Positions 25,114 through 33,819 of a stretch of 64,000 bases of DNA are shown here, in pieces. The position numbers and the translations under genes were made by a program. Numbering within the stretch: the stretch's first letter is position 1; the number at the start of each line of letters is the position of its first letter. Source of the DNA: Pseudarthrobacter enclensis (GTDB lineage: Bacteria; Actinomycetota; Actinomycetes; Actinomycetales; Micrococcaceae); NCBI RefSeq assembly GCF_001457025.1, contig NZ_KQ758599.1:1-64000 (forward strand). Direction: 5' to 3'. The notes beneath the pieces were generated by a model. It saw nothing but the letters and a program-made list of their open reading frames with translations, did not search any database and was not told the DNA's origin.

Positions 25114-26457
25114 CTACTTGAACAGGGCGTTGACCTGCTCGTTGGCGGCCGTCAGCGAGCTGACGGGGGCCTTGCCGGACACCACGGCGTCCATGGCCGG
25201 CTCCATGATGCCCTTGACCTTGGCGGTGTTGTCCGTGATCGGGTAGAGGAACGTGGTCTTGTTCTTCACGTGTTCGGTGAAGGCGGTGACGTCAACGCCC
25301 TTGGCCTGGAACGCCGCTGCGGCCTTGTCCGAGGATGCCTTCAGCGCGGGGAACACCACAGCCTTGGAGGCCACCACGTCCTGGCAGGCTGAGGAGGCCA
25401 GGTATTCGACCCACTTGATGGAGGCGTCCTTCTTCTTGGTGCCGGCCCAGATGGAGTCGGCCAGTCCGTTGAACATGGAGGCGCGCTTGCCTTCCGGGCC
25501 CACCGGGGTGGGCGCGATGCCGACGTCGATGCCCTTGTAGCCGGTGTACTGGCCGATCATCCACGAGCCGTGGGCGTTGATGGCGGACTTTCCGGCAGCG
25601 AAGGTATCGGCCATGCTGGCCCCGACGGTGGTCTCCAGCTTGGGCATGTAGCCCTTGTCCGCGAGCCCCGCGAACCACTTCATGGAGTCCTGGAACTTGG
25701 GGTCGTCGTAGTTGTAGTGGGTGCCCCAGGGGTTCTTGTCCGTGTGCTGCCAGCCGGTGGTGTTGGTGAGGTAGCTCCACTCGGTCTGGCCGGAGGAATC
25801 GCCGCCGCCGTTCAGGCCCAGGCCGTAGACCTGGACGTTGTTCTTGTCGAAGCCGGGCTCGTCGCCGCGTTTGCCGTTCTTGTCCACGGTCAGGTGGGCG
25901 ATGACCTTTTCGTAGCTGCCGCCGTCCTCAGGGTTCCAGGTGAGGTCCTTCATCTGGTCCTCGGAGATCCCGGCGGAGGCGAGCATGGCCTTGTTGTAGA
26001 AAAGGCCGATGGTGTCCCAGTCCTTGGGCAGGCCGTACCGCTTGCCGTCCTGGCCCACCCACAGGTCGGCGAGGCCCTCGTTGTAGGCGGAGAGGTCCAC
26101 CTTGTCCTTCTCCACGGCGTCGTCGATGGCCAGCAGCTGCTTGTTCTCGGCGAGTTCGCCGTAGCGGCCCAGGTGGTTGGTGAAGACGTCCGGGGCGGTG
26201 CCGCCCACGAAGCCGTTGGTGAGCGTGCTCCAGTAGTCGTCCCAGCCGCGCTGGGTGATCTTGACGGTGATGTCCGGGTTGGCCTTGGTGAAGTCGTCGG
26301 CGCACTGCTGGTACGCGGGAAGCTGGTTGGCGTCCCAGAGCCAGTAGCTGATCTCGCCCTTGCCGGCCTCAGCCTGGCTGCCGCCGCCGCAGGCGGAGAG
26401 TGCCAGGACTGCTGCGGCAGCCGCGGCGAGGGCGCCGGTTGCTTTCATCTTCTTCAT
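25114..26457 (-). CDS. ABC transporter sugar-binding lipoprotein (galactoside cluster)
   Basis: A 447-aa family 1 extracellular solute-binding protein. It has a lipoprotein signal peptide with lipobox LSAC, then a Gly-rich linker and a two-domain binding fold (DANQLPAYQQCADDFTKANP near the start). It lies between two permease genes and a GH36 enzyme, so alpha-galactosides are the expected ligand. The ATG at 26455-26457 (MKKMKATG) has AAAGGA upstream; earlier in-frame codons do not give a signal peptide. The operon lacks an ATPase gene, as is usual for actinobacterial importers that share an MsiK-type ATPase. Confidence 0.9.
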   Translation of the reverse strand: MKKMKATGALAAAAAAVLALSACGGGSQAEAGKGEISYWLWDANQLPAYQQCADDFTKANPDITVKITQRGWDDYWSTLTNGFVGGTAPDVFTNHLGRYGELAENKQLLAIDDAVEKDKVDLSAYNEGLADLWVGQDGKRYGLPKDWDTIGLFYNKAMLASAGISEDQMKDLTWNPEDGGSYEKVIAHLTVDKNGKRGDEPGFDKNNVQVYGLGLNGGGDSSGQTEWSYLTNTTGWQHTDKNPWGTHYNYDDPKFQDSMKWFAGLADKGYMPKLETTVGASMADTFAAGKSAINAHGSWMIGQYTGYKGIDVGIAPTPVGPEGKRASMFNGLADSIWAGTKKKDASIKWVEYLASSACQDVVASKAVVFPALKASSDKAAAAFQAKGVDVTAFTEHVKNKTTFLYPITDNTAKVKGIMEPAMDAVVSGKAPVSSLTAANEQVNALFK

Positions 26458-26550
26458 CAGGGGTCCTTTCGGGGATGTTTTCGGGCAGGCCGCCATGGCC
26501 GGCGCACGGTTGGCTGGTGTGGGGCTGTTGCTGTTTTGGTGCGAAGGGGG

Positions 26551-27486
26551 TTACTTGATGCCGGAGAAACCGATGGAGTTGACGATCTTCTTGCCGAAGG
26601 CGGCAAAGAGGATCAGGACGGGCAGGGCGGAGATGAGGGTGGCGGCCATCAGGCCGGACCAGTCCGGTGCGCCCTGCGGTGACTGGGACTTGAAGACGCC
26701 CAGCCCCACCTGGAGGACACGCACATCGTCCTGGGAACCGACCAGCAGCGGCCAGAAGTATTCGTTCCACTGGCCAATGAAGGTGAGCAGCGCCAGGGTG
26801 GCGATGGGGGCTGCGGCGTTGGGCAGCACGATCTGGAAGAAGATCCGGAGGTGCTTGGCGCCGTCGAGCATGGCCGCTTCCTCCACCTCGCGGGACATGT
26901 TCAGGAAGAACTGGCGGAGGAAGAAGATGGCGAAGGGCGTCATGAAGACGTAGGGGAGGACCATGCCGAGCATGGTGTTGAGCAGATCCAGGTTCTTGAT
27001 GAGCAGGAAGTTGGGCAGTGCCGTGAAGATCGGTGGGACCAGCATGGTGCCGAGGAAGAGGCTGAAGACGGCGTTGCGGCCCTTCCAGCGGAGCCTGGCG
27101 AAGGCGTAGGCGGCCATCGCGCTGAAGAACACGGCGCCGGCGGTGGTGATGGAGGAGAACACCACCGAGTTGCGCAGGTAGATCCAGAAATCGATGGCGG
27201 CGCCGGACCCGCCCTCGGCCACGGCCTCTGCGGGTGTCTGCAGGCCGAAGACGCGTTTGAAGGCGCCGAAGGTGAAGTCCGCCGGGAGCAGGCTGGTGGC
27301 GTTGGTGGCCAGCGCATTGTTGGTGGACAGTGCGGTCCGCAGCACCCACAGGAAGGGCAGGACAGAGACCGCGATGGCCAGGACCAGCAGCGCCCAGGCG
27401 CCTGCACGGCGGGGATTGAACGGACGACGGCGGGTGGTTGGCTTGGCCGGGTTGGCCAGCGGGGTGCGGCTTGCGGTGGTGGTCAT
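26551..27486 (-). CDS. ABC sugar transporter permease (MalG type)
   Basis: A 311-aa inner-membrane permease with six predicted helices after a basic N-terminal tail. The EAA loop that contacts the ATPase reads EEAAMLDGAKHLRIFFQIVLP-like (about residues 205-225), in MalG position. It starts 10 bp after the stop of the MalF-type permease gene and is followed by the binding-protein gene 93 bp on. It is part of the alpha-galactoside importer. Confidence 0.92.
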   Translation of the reverse strand: MTTTASRTPLANPAKPTTRRRPFNPRRAGAWALLVLAIAVSVLPFLWVLRTALSTNNALATNATSLLPADFTFGAFKRVFGLQTPAEAVAEGGSGAAIDFWIYLRNSVVFSSITTAGAVFFSAMAAYAFARLRWKGRNAVFSLFLGTMLVPPIFTALPNFLLIKNLDLLNTMLGMVLPYVFMTPFAIFFLRQFFLNMSREVEEAAMLDGAKHLRIFFQIVLPNAAAPIATLALLTFIGQWNEYFWPLLVGSQDDVRVLQVGLGVFKSQSPQGAPDWSGLMAATLISALPVLILFAAFGKKIVNSIGFSGIK

Positions 27487-27496
27487 GGAGGACTCC

Positions 27497-28447
27497 TTAG
27501 TCCAGGTCCGACTCGTTGCCCTTGAGGAACTTCATCTGGATGAAGGCCACCAGGGCGAGGATGAGGAAGAGGATGACGGCGATGGCGGATCCGTAGCCGA
27601 AGTCCGACTCCGTGAAGGCGCGCTGGTAGATGTAGTACTGGATGACGCGGGTGGCGTTGACCGGGCCGCCGCCGGTGGTCACGGCGACGGTGTCAAAGAC
27701 CTGGAAGGACCCGATGACGGTGACCACCAGGACCAGCACCAGGACCGGGCGGAGCAGCGGGATGGTGATCTTCCGGAAGGTCTGCCATGCGGAGGCGCCA
27801 TCAAGCTTGGCTACCTCGTAGACGTGCCCGGGGATGGACTGCAGGCCGGCGAAGATCAGCAGCGCGGTGTAACCCATGTGCCGCCAGGTGTTGATCAGCG
27901 CCTGGGTGGGGATGGCCCATTCCTCGCTGCCGAAGAACGCCGCCCGCGGCAGCCCGGCCCACTCGATGAACTGGTTCACCACGCCGATCTGGTAGTCCAG
28001 CATCCAGAACCACAGCAGCGCCGCGATGACGTTGGACATCAGGTAGGGCAGGAGCAGGGCGCCGCGGATGATGGTGGACTTGGCCACGTTATGCATCAGC
28101 AGGGCCAGGCCGAGCGCCAAGGCCGTCTGCAGCCCGATGTTCAGGAGCACGTACTGTCCGGTGACGGCCAGGGAATTCCAGAACAGGGGATCCTTGGCGA
28201 TCGCCTCGTAGTTCTCCAGGCCGATCCATTCCGGATCTCCAAGGATGTTGTATTCGGTGAAGCTGAGGTAGATGCCGCGGACGGTGGGCACCAGGTAGAA
28301 GAGGACGAATCCGATCATGGCCGGGGCGATGAAGAACAGGGCAATCCTGGCATCGCCGCGTCCGGTCCGGCCTGGGCCTGTCCGGTTGAGGATGGTGCGG
28401 GGCAGGCGGGGCGTCCGCGTGCCTGGGTTCCTGGTAAGGGTGGTCAT
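27497..28447 (-). CDS. ABC sugar transporter permease (MalF type)
   Basis: A 316-aa permease with six predicted helices. The N-terminal 35 residues are Arg/Thr/Pro-rich and cytoplasmic. Its EAA loop is YEVAKLDGASAWQTFRKIT. It is the first gene of the operon, with GGAAGG before the start, downstream of a region with a Crp-like site and two LacI-type operators. It should pair with the MalG-type permease next to it. Confidence 0.92.
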   Translation of the reverse strand: MTTLTRNPGTRTPRLPRTILNRTGPGRTGRGDARIALFFIAPAMIGFVLFYLVPTVRGIYLSFTEYNILGDPEWIGLENYEAIAKDPLFWNSLAVTGQYVLLNIGLQTALALGLALLMHNVAKSTIIRGALLLPYLMSNVIAALLWFWMLDYQIGVVNQFIEWAGLPRAAFFGSEEWAIPTQALINTWRHMGYTALLIFAGLQSIPGHVYEVAKLDGASAWQTFRKITIPLLRPVLVLVLVVTVIGSFQVFDTVAVTTGGGPVNATRVIQYYIYQRAFTESDFGYGSAIAVILFLILALVAFIQMKFLKGNESDLD

Positions 28448-28464
28448 CGTCGACCCTTCCTGAT

Positions 28465-28480
28465 TGTGATGTGCCTAACA
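28465..28480. promoter_or_regulatory. Candidate Crp/GlxR site before the alpha-galactoside operon
   Basis: TGTGATGTGCCTAACA matches TGTGA-N6-TCACA at nine of ten defined positions. It is 18 bp upstream of the MalF-type permease start, so near or downstream of the transcription start. Confidence 0.4.
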
Positions 28481-28491
28481 ACCTGCCGAAG

Positions 28492-28509
28492 AATCTACAC
28501 GAGTAGATT
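28492..28509. promoter_or_regulatory. LacI-type operator O1
   Basis: AATCTACACGAGTAGATT is an 18-bp near-palindrome (7-bp perfect arms) with the central CG typical of LacI-family operators. It lies in the divergent promoter region of the importer and Gfo/Idh operons. Confidence 0.65.
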
Positions 28510-28569
28510 GGATTGCCGCAAGGTTTAATTTTCCCCTGTTTCGGGGCTTGCAATTGCGAAAGATCAGTT

Positions 28570-28585
28570 GTTGACTCGAGTAGAA
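28570..28585. promoter_or_regulatory. LacI-type operator O2
   Basis: The palindrome ACTCGAGT (28574-28581) with the flank AGTAGA shares the right half of O1 and its central CG. The centres of O1 and O2 are 77 bp apart, about seven helical turns, so a looped repression complex is possible. Confidence 0.5.
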
Positions 28586-28681
28586 AGCCGGTAAATGCCG
28601 CCGGGATGCGGCAGGAACCGCTTACCGGGCAGGGCCCGGCGCGCCGCCAGGCGCACTCCCCACCTCCACGGAAGGAAAACA

Positions 28682-29884
28682 ATGACGTTCTCGATCGGCA
28701 TCGTCGGCGCGGGCCAGTTCGGCGGCCAGTTTGCCCACCTGTTCAACCTCCACCCAGGAGTCAAGGAGGTGTATGTGGTGGACGAGCGCCCCGAGCGCGC
28801 CGCTGAGGCAGCAGAGCGTTACCACCTGGCCGGCACCATGCCGGACTTCGAAGCCCTGCTTGCCTCGAACGTGGACGCTGTGGCCATCTTCACCCAGCGC
28901 TGGACCCACGGCCCGCTGGTGCAGCAGGCCCTCCGTGCCGGCAAGCATGTCTACTCCGCCGTCCCCATGGCAGTCAGCGAAGAAGAGATCGCCGGCATCA
29001 TCGACGCCGTCCGCGACACCGGCCTGGTGTACATGATGGGGGAGACCAGCTACTACAACCCCGCCACGGTACATGCCCGTGAGCAGCACGCTGCAGGCAA
29101 ATTTGGCCGGATCTTCTACGCCGAGGGCGACTACGTCCATGACATGGACCTGGGCTTCTACGACGCGTACCAGTACAGCGGCGGCGACCGCTGGAAGGAA
29201 ACCGCCAGCTACCCGCCCATGCTGTACCCCACCCACGCCATCGGCGGCGTCCTCGGCGCCATCCCGGCACACGCGGTCAGCGTCAGCTGCGTGGGTGTGC
29301 GCGATGACCGCAACGACGGCGTCTTCGACAAGGACGTCAGCATGTTCGGCAACGACTTCTCCAATGCCACGGCATTGTTTGAACTCAACGACGGCGGTGC
29401 GATGCGCACCAACGAGATGCGGCGCGTGGGGTACCCGTCGCACATCCGGGAATCCCGGTTCCGGTTCTTTGGCACCGAGGCAAGCTTTGAACAGCTCGCC
29501 AAGGTCACCGTGTGGCAGGACAAGCAGAACGTCCACGACATCTCGGAAAAGATGGAAACGCGGCCCAGCATCCCGCTGGACGACCCGTCCCTGGCCAACG
29601 TGGCACCGGAACTGCGTGATGCCTTCGTCTCCGGACTGGCGCCGGTGCACGATGCGGGCCGCCTGCCGGAGGAATTCCGCGGTGCCCCCAACGGGCACGA
29701 AGGCAGCCACCACTTCCTGGTGGACGACTTTGTCACCGCCGTCAACGAAGGCAGCCTGCCGCCGGTCAACGCCTGGGTGGCGGCCCGCTACACCCTGCCC
29801 GGCATCGTGGCCCACGAATCGGCACGGCAGAACGGCGCGCGGCTGCCCATCCGCGACTTCGGCGACGCCCCGGCCGGCTCGTAG
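28682..29884 (+). CDS. Gfo/Idh/MocA family oxidoreductase
   Basis: A 400-aa NAD(P)-dependent dehydrogenase of the glucose-fructose/inositol dehydrogenase family. The N-terminal Rossmann fold begins with GIVGAGQFGGQ. A C-terminal alpha/beta domain follows, with long conserved stretches such as GDYVHDMDLGFYDAY and YPTHAIGGVLG, which likely holds the substrate His. AAGGAAAACA precedes the ATG. It is divergent from the alpha-galactoside importer and 5 bp before the LacI gene. It may oxidise a sugar released by the alpha-galactosidase, but the substrate is not evident. Confidence 0.88.
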   Translation: MTFSIGIVGAGQFGGQFAHLFNLHPGVKEVYVVDERPERAAEAAERYHLAGTMPDFEALLASNVDAVAIFTQRWTHGPLVQQALRAGKHVYSAVPMAVSEEEIAGIIDAVRDTGLVYMMGETSYYNPATVHAREQHAAGKFGRIFYAEGDYVHDMDLGFYDAYQYSGGDRWKETASYPPMLYPTHAIGGVLGAIPAHAVSVSCVGVRDDRNDGVFDKDVSMFGNDFSNATALFELNDGGAMRTNEMRRVGYPSHIRESRFRFFGTEASFEQLAKVTVWQDKQNVHDISEKMETRPSIPLDDPSLANVAPELRDAFVSGLAPVHDAGRLPEEFRGAPNGHEGSHHFLVDDFVTAVNEGSLPPVNAWVAARYTLPGIVAHESARQNGARLPIRDFGDAPAGS

Positions 29885-29889
29885 CTAGC

Positions 29890-30918
29890 ATGTACTCCAT
29901 GACCACTTCGGCTGTGCCGGCGCCCCGCGGACCGGTGACGCGCAAAGACGTTGCCCGCTTCGCGGGCGTCAGCACCGCCGTCGTGAGTTATGTGGTCAAC
30001 GGCGGACCCAAGAAGGTGGCGCCGGCCACCGAAGCGAAAGTGCAGGATGCCATCCGGCGGCTGGGGTACCGGCCCAACGCAGCGGCCAGGGCCTTGAAGC
30101 TGGGCTCCAACGAGACCATCGGCCTGGTGATCCCGGACAACAGCAACCCCTTCTTCTCGCTGCTGGCCCACAGTGTGGAGGAGGCGGCGGCAGAGCTCGG
30201 CTACGCCCTGGTGCTGACCAATTCGGACGGAAACCTGGCCAAGGAACGCCGGAACGTCCGGAACCTTGCGGCCCGCCAGGTGGACGGCGTGATTGTCTCC
30301 AGCGTCCTGATGGAGCCCGGCATGGCCGACTTCGAATCGGCGGAAGTTCCCGTGGTGCTCCTGAACCACAGCGGTGAGGCGCCAGGCTTCAACAGCGTGG
30401 GGGTAGACCTGGTTGCGGGTGCGAGGTCGGCCGTGGAGCACCTGATCGGCCACGGGCACACCAGCATCGCCCTGGCCATGGGCACGAACACCGGCAATTA
30501 CTACGACGGCCGTGAGGAGGGGTGGCTGCAGGCGTTGGCCGCTGCCGGCCTGCCGGAGGGCCCCATTGTGCGGACGCCCTTCACGCGTGAGGGCGGATAC
30601 GCGGCCGGCAAGCGGCTCCTGGCGGTTGCCGACCGTCCCACGGCCATCTTTGCCACGTCCGATCTGCAGGCGGTGGGGATCCTGCGTGCCCTGCACGAGG
30701 CGGGCCTGTCCATCCCGCGGGACATGGCCCTGGCGTCCTTCGACGGTTCGGCTGAGGCCGAGTACAGCTGGCCGCCGCTCACCACGGTGAAGCAGCCGGC
30801 GAAGGCCATGGCGGACGCAGCGGTGAGCGCCCTGATCGGCGCCCATCGCGGGCAGGACGCCGAACACCTCATCTTCCCTGCCGAACTGCAGGTGCGGCAG
30901 TCGTGCGGCTGCCCGTGA
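29890..30918 (+). CDS. LacI-family transcriptional regulator
   Basis: A 342-aa LacI-type repressor: N-terminal HTH (about residues 17-65, TRKDVARFAGVSTAVVSY and a VNGGPKKVAP hinge region with RPNAAARALK) and a periplasmic-binding-protein-like effector domain (IGLVIPDNSNPFF onward). Ending Cys residues (SCGCP) are common in actinobacterial members. It follows Gfo/Idh by 5 bp and probably binds the two operators at 28492-28585, controlling both divergent operons in response to a sugar. ATG at 29890 or 29899 could be used. Confidence 0.9.
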   Translation: MYSMTTSAVPAPRGPVTRKDVARFAGVSTAVVSYVVNGGPKKVAPATEAKVQDAIRRLGYRPNAAARALKLGSNETIGLVIPDNSNPFFSLLAHSVEEAAAELGYALVLTNSDGNLAKERRNVRNLAARQVDGVIVSSVLMEPGMADFESAEVPVVLLNHSGEAPGFNSVGVDLVAGARSAVEHLIGHGHTSIALAMGTNTGNYYDGREEGWLQALAAAGLPEGPIVRTPFTREGGYAAGKRLLAVADRPTAIFATSDLQAVGILRALHEAGLSIPRDMALASFDGSAEAEYSWPPLTTVKQPAKAMADAAVSALIGAHRGQDAEHLIFPAELQVRQSCGCP

Positions 30919-30928
30919 GGCACCGGCC

Positions 30929-31732
30929 CTAGGCCGGCTGCCCCAGGGCGGAAGCCAGGCGCAGCCTGCCCACCCTGTCCTGCAGGACGCGCTGGGCATC
31001 GGAGCCCAGCCCGGGGTCGCTGATGACTTCATCCACTTCGTCCAGGGACGCGATGGAACTGATGCCCAGCACACCCCATTTGGTGTGGTCGGCCAGGACC
31101 ACGGTCTTCCGGGCAGCTGCCACGAAGGCCCGGTCCGTCTCGGCTTCGAGGAGGTTCGGGGTGGTGAAGCCGGCCTGCGCATCCATGCCGTGCACGCCCA
31201 GGAACAGCACGTCCAAGTGCAGCTGCTTCAGCGCGCTGGTGGCGATGGGACCCACCAGCGCATCCGAGGGGGTGCGCTGGCCGCCAATCAGGATCACCGT
31301 GGAACTGAAGCGGGCCGGGGAGGTGGACGCGGCATGGTGGAACAGGTCGGCGATGCGCACCGAGTTGGTGACCACCGTGATGGGCGGGCCGTCCACCAGT
31401 TCCTTGGCCAGGGCCCAGGTGGTGGTCCCGGCGCTCAGGCCCACCGCCATCCCCTCCTGGACCATTGCCGCGGCTTCCACGGCGATGGCCCGCTTCTCCG
31501 CCGTCAGCTGCGTTGACTTCTGCTCGAAGCCGGGCTCGTGCGTGCTGGCATCGCCGGGGAGCTTCGCCCCGCCGTGGATCCGCTCCAGCTTGCCGCCTTC
31601 CTCCAGTAGCTCGATGTCCCGGCGGACGGTCATCAGCGACACACCCAGTTGCTGGGCGAGGTCCGAGACGCGGACAACCCGTTCGCGCTGGACGACGTCC
31701 ACGATGGCCTGGTGTCGTGCTGCGGGGAGCAT
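30929..31732 (-). CDS. DeoR-family transcriptional regulator
   Basis: A 267-aa DeoR/GlpR-type regulator with an N-terminal winged HTH (RHQAIVDVVQRERVVRVSDL, then the recognition helix SLMTVRRDIELLE) and a DeoR C-terminal sugar-phosphate-sensor domain (GLSAGTTTWALAKEL). The ATG at 31730-31732 is preferred since AAAGGA lies upstream, although the frame is open to 31783. It is the last gene of the second ABC importer operon and likely controls it. Effectors of the family are phosphorylated sugars. Confidence 0.9.
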   Translation of the reverse strand: MLPAARHQAIVDVVQRERVVRVSDLAQQLGVSLMTVRRDIELLEEGGKLERIHGGAKLPGDASTHEPGFEQKSTQLTAEKRAIAVEAAAMVQEGMAVGLSAGTTTWALAKELVDGPPITVVTNSVRIADLFHHAASTSPARFSSTVILIGGQRTPSDALVGPIATSALKQLHLDVLFLGVHGMDAQAGFTTPNLLEAETDRAFVAAARKTVVLADHTKWGVLGISSIASLDEVDEVISDPGLGSDAQRVLQDRVGRLRLASALGQPA

Positions 31733-31789
31733 GGAGATCCTTTCGTGCTGAGGCGGGGGAACGGCGTCCCCCTCACCTTCCATGATGGT

Positions 31790-32713
31790 CTACCCCTTGC
31801 TGGAACCAAGAGTCAGGCCCGCAACAAACTGCCGCTGCAGGAGCAGGTAGATCACCAGCGTGGGGATGACGGTGATCACGGCGCCGGCCGCGAGCAGGTT
31901 GTAGTTGCTCAGGAACTCACCCTGCAGGTTGTTGATGGCCGTGGTGATCGGCAGCCGGTTTCCGCTCTGGATGAAGATCAGCGGCCAGAAGTAGTCGTTG
32001 TAGATGAAGATGACCTGGAGCGTACCGAGCGCGGCGAACGCGGGGCGGCACAGCGGCATGATGATCTCGCGGTACTGCCGCCAGATGCCGGCGCCGTCCA
32101 CCAGCGCCGCTTCGGTCAGGTCCGCCGACAGTGCCTTCATGTAGTTGGACAGCACGAAGGTGCAGAACCCCATCTGGAAGGCCGTGTTCACGGCGATGAC
32201 GATGATGTACGTGTTGAGCATGTTGCCCGAATCGCTGAAGGAGTAGGGCACCTCGAAGTGCTTGGCCATCTCGAACAGCGGTGCGGCAAGGACCTGCGGG
32301 GGAAGCAGGTTCCCGGCCGTGAACATGATCAGCAGCGTGATGTTGAATTTCCAGTTCACCCGGCTGACGGCGAAGGCCATCAGCGAGGCCAGGAACAGGG
32401 TCAGCAGCACGGCCGGAACGGTGATGATGACCGAGTTCCAGAAGTAGGTGGAAAACCCGCCCTGCGTCCAGGCCTGGGCGAAGTTGTCGAAGTTGAAGTC
32501 GCCGGCGAAGCTGAAATAGCCGTGTTCGTTCGTGGAGGCAACCGGCCGGAGCGCCGTGTAGAGGGACCATCCCAGCGGAACCAGCCACATCACCGCCATC
32601 ACCAGCAGGAAGGCGTGCGTGCCGTAGTGGCGCTTGGGTTTGCTGCCGGCGCGGGCGGCGGCCGGCGCGTGGGTCCGTCCGGTGCGGGCGGGGGTCGATG
32701 CTGTGGTGCTCAT
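31790..32713 (-). CDS. ABC sugar transporter permease (MalG type), second importer
   Basis: A 307-aa permease with a 30-residue Ala/Arg/Thr-rich tail and six predicted helices. The EAA loop reads LTEAALVDGAGIWRQYREII. The start ATG overlaps the upstream permease stop by 4 nt (ATGA), showing translational coupling. The open frame further upstream is antisense noise. The ligand of this importer is unknown. Confidence 0.92.
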   Translation of the reverse strand: MSTTASTPARTGRTHAPAAARAGSKPKRHYGTHAFLLVMAVMWLVPLGWSLYTALRPVASTNEHGYFSFAGDFNFDNFAQAWTQGGFSTYFWNSVIITVPAVLLTLFLASLMAFAVSRVNWKFNITLLIMFTAGNLLPPQVLAAPLFEMAKHFEVPYSFSDSGNMLNTYIIVIAVNTAFQMGFCTFVLSNYMKALSADLTEAALVDGAGIWRQYREIIMPLCRPAFAALGTLQVIFIYNDYFWPLIFIQSGNRLPITTAINNLQGEFLSNYNLLAAGAVITVIPTLVIYLLLQRQFVAGLTLGSSKG

Positions 32714-33681
32714 GCTCTGTTCTCCTTGCCGAAGGTGCGGCTGAGGTAGAAGACGATGGGGACGAGGGAGATCACCAGCAGCACCACCGCCAGCGCGGAG
32801 CCGACGCCGATGACCTGGCCTTCGCCCACGAGGTTCTGGATCACCAGGGCGCTGAGCATTTCCAGGCCGTTGGTGCCGCGGTTGATGACGTACACGACGT
32901 CGAAGGCGCGGAGCGATTCGATGATGGTGATCACCACGATGACGATGTTGATGGGCCGCATGGCGGGAAAGACCACGCGGAAGAATGTCTGCACGGCATT
33001 GGCGCCGTCGATGGCGGCTGCCTCGCGCAGGCTGGGGTCCACGCCCTTCAGGCCGGCCAGGTATAGGAGCATGACGTACCCGGCATGCCGCCAGGTGGCT
33101 GCGATCATGGCCGCCCAGATATTGACCGAGGAGTCCCCGAACCAGTCCACCGCCTGCGGTGTTCCGGCGGTGCCCAGGAGGAAGTTCAGCAGGCCGTTGT
33201 CGCGCTGGTAGAACAGCTGCCAGATGATGCCGATCAGGGCGAGCGACAGCATCACCGGGGCAAAGAAGATGCTCTGGTAGATCTTGCTGCCGCGGATGTT
33301 CTGGTCCAGCAGCACCGCGAGCAGCAGGCCCAGGGGCGTGGCGATCAGGGCAAGGAAGAGCAGCCACAGCAGGTTGTGCTGCACGGCCGGCCAGAACGGC
33401 GGGTAGTCCTGGGTGATGTACTGGTAATTTTCGGTACCCGCCGGGCGGATGTCGGCCAGGTCCAGGCCGTTCCACCGGGTGAAGCTCAGCCCCACGGACA
33501 TCAACGTGGGCAGCCAGACAAGGGCCAGTTCAATCAGGGTGGGAATCCCCACCATCAGGGACAGGACCAGCTTGTCCCGTCCGGTCAGCCGGCGGACCCG
33601 CCCGCCTGTCCTGCGGCCGGGCCTCCCGCCGCCGGGTTCCCGCGCCTCCGGCGGGATCAGTTCTTGTGTGGTGCTGCTCAT
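32710..33681 (-). CDS. ABC sugar transporter permease (MalF type), second importer
   Basis: A 323-aa permease with a Pro/Gly/Arg-rich N-terminal tail and six predicted helices; the EAA loop is LREAAAIDGANAVQTFFRVV. GGGAAGA-like purines precede the ATG. It follows the binding-protein gene after a 138-bp gap that contains a 13-bp hairpin, and it is coupled to the MalG-type permease. Confidence 0.92.
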   Translation of the reverse strand: MSSTTQELIPPEAREPGGGRPGRRTGGRVRRLTGRDKLVLSLMVGIPTLIELALVWLPTLMSVGLSFTRWNGLDLADIRPAGTENYQYITQDYPPFWPAVQHNLLWLLFLALIATPLGLLLAVLLDQNIRGSKIYQSIFFAPVMLSLALIGIIWQLFYQRDNGLLNFLLGTAGTPQAVDWFGDSSVNIWAAMIAATWRHAGYVMLLYLAGLKGVDPSLREAAAIDGANAVQTFFRVVFPAMRPINIVIVVITIIESLRAFDVVYVINRGTNGLEMLSALVIQNLVGEGQVIGVGSALAVVLLVISLVPIVFYLSRTFGKENRA

Positions 33682-33748
33682 GGAAATCTTCCCTTTGGTG
33701 CTTGGGACGCCGGGGTGGGGACGCTGTGGCGGGTACGCCGAAAAGGAA

Positions 33749-33782
33749 CGGACGACGGCGGGGCGTGGGCCGCCGTCGTCCG
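33749..33782. terminator. 13-bp hairpin between the second binding-protein gene and its permease gene
   Basis: CGGACGACGGCGG pairs perfectly with CCGCCGTCGTCCG around an 8-nt loop, 37 bp after the binding-protein stop. It has no U tract. As with the hairpin at 25031, it follows a binding-protein gene inside an operon and likely sets relative expression. Confidence 0.6.
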
Positions 33783-33819
33783 CTTGCGGATGCCGGTGCT
33801 GCAGCGCAGCCAGCGGCGG

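Noticed and set aside
30923-30937. CCGGCC-CTA-GGCCGG hairpin between the LacI and DeoR genes as a terminator
   Set aside because: Only 6 bp, with the DeoR stop codon as the loop and no U tract; it may be chance in GC-rich DNA.
31790-33475. A 561-codon open frame joining the two permeases of the second importer
   Set aside because: The 5' part is an out-of-frame shadow of the MalF-type permease; the true start is the ATG at 32711-32713 overlapping its stop.
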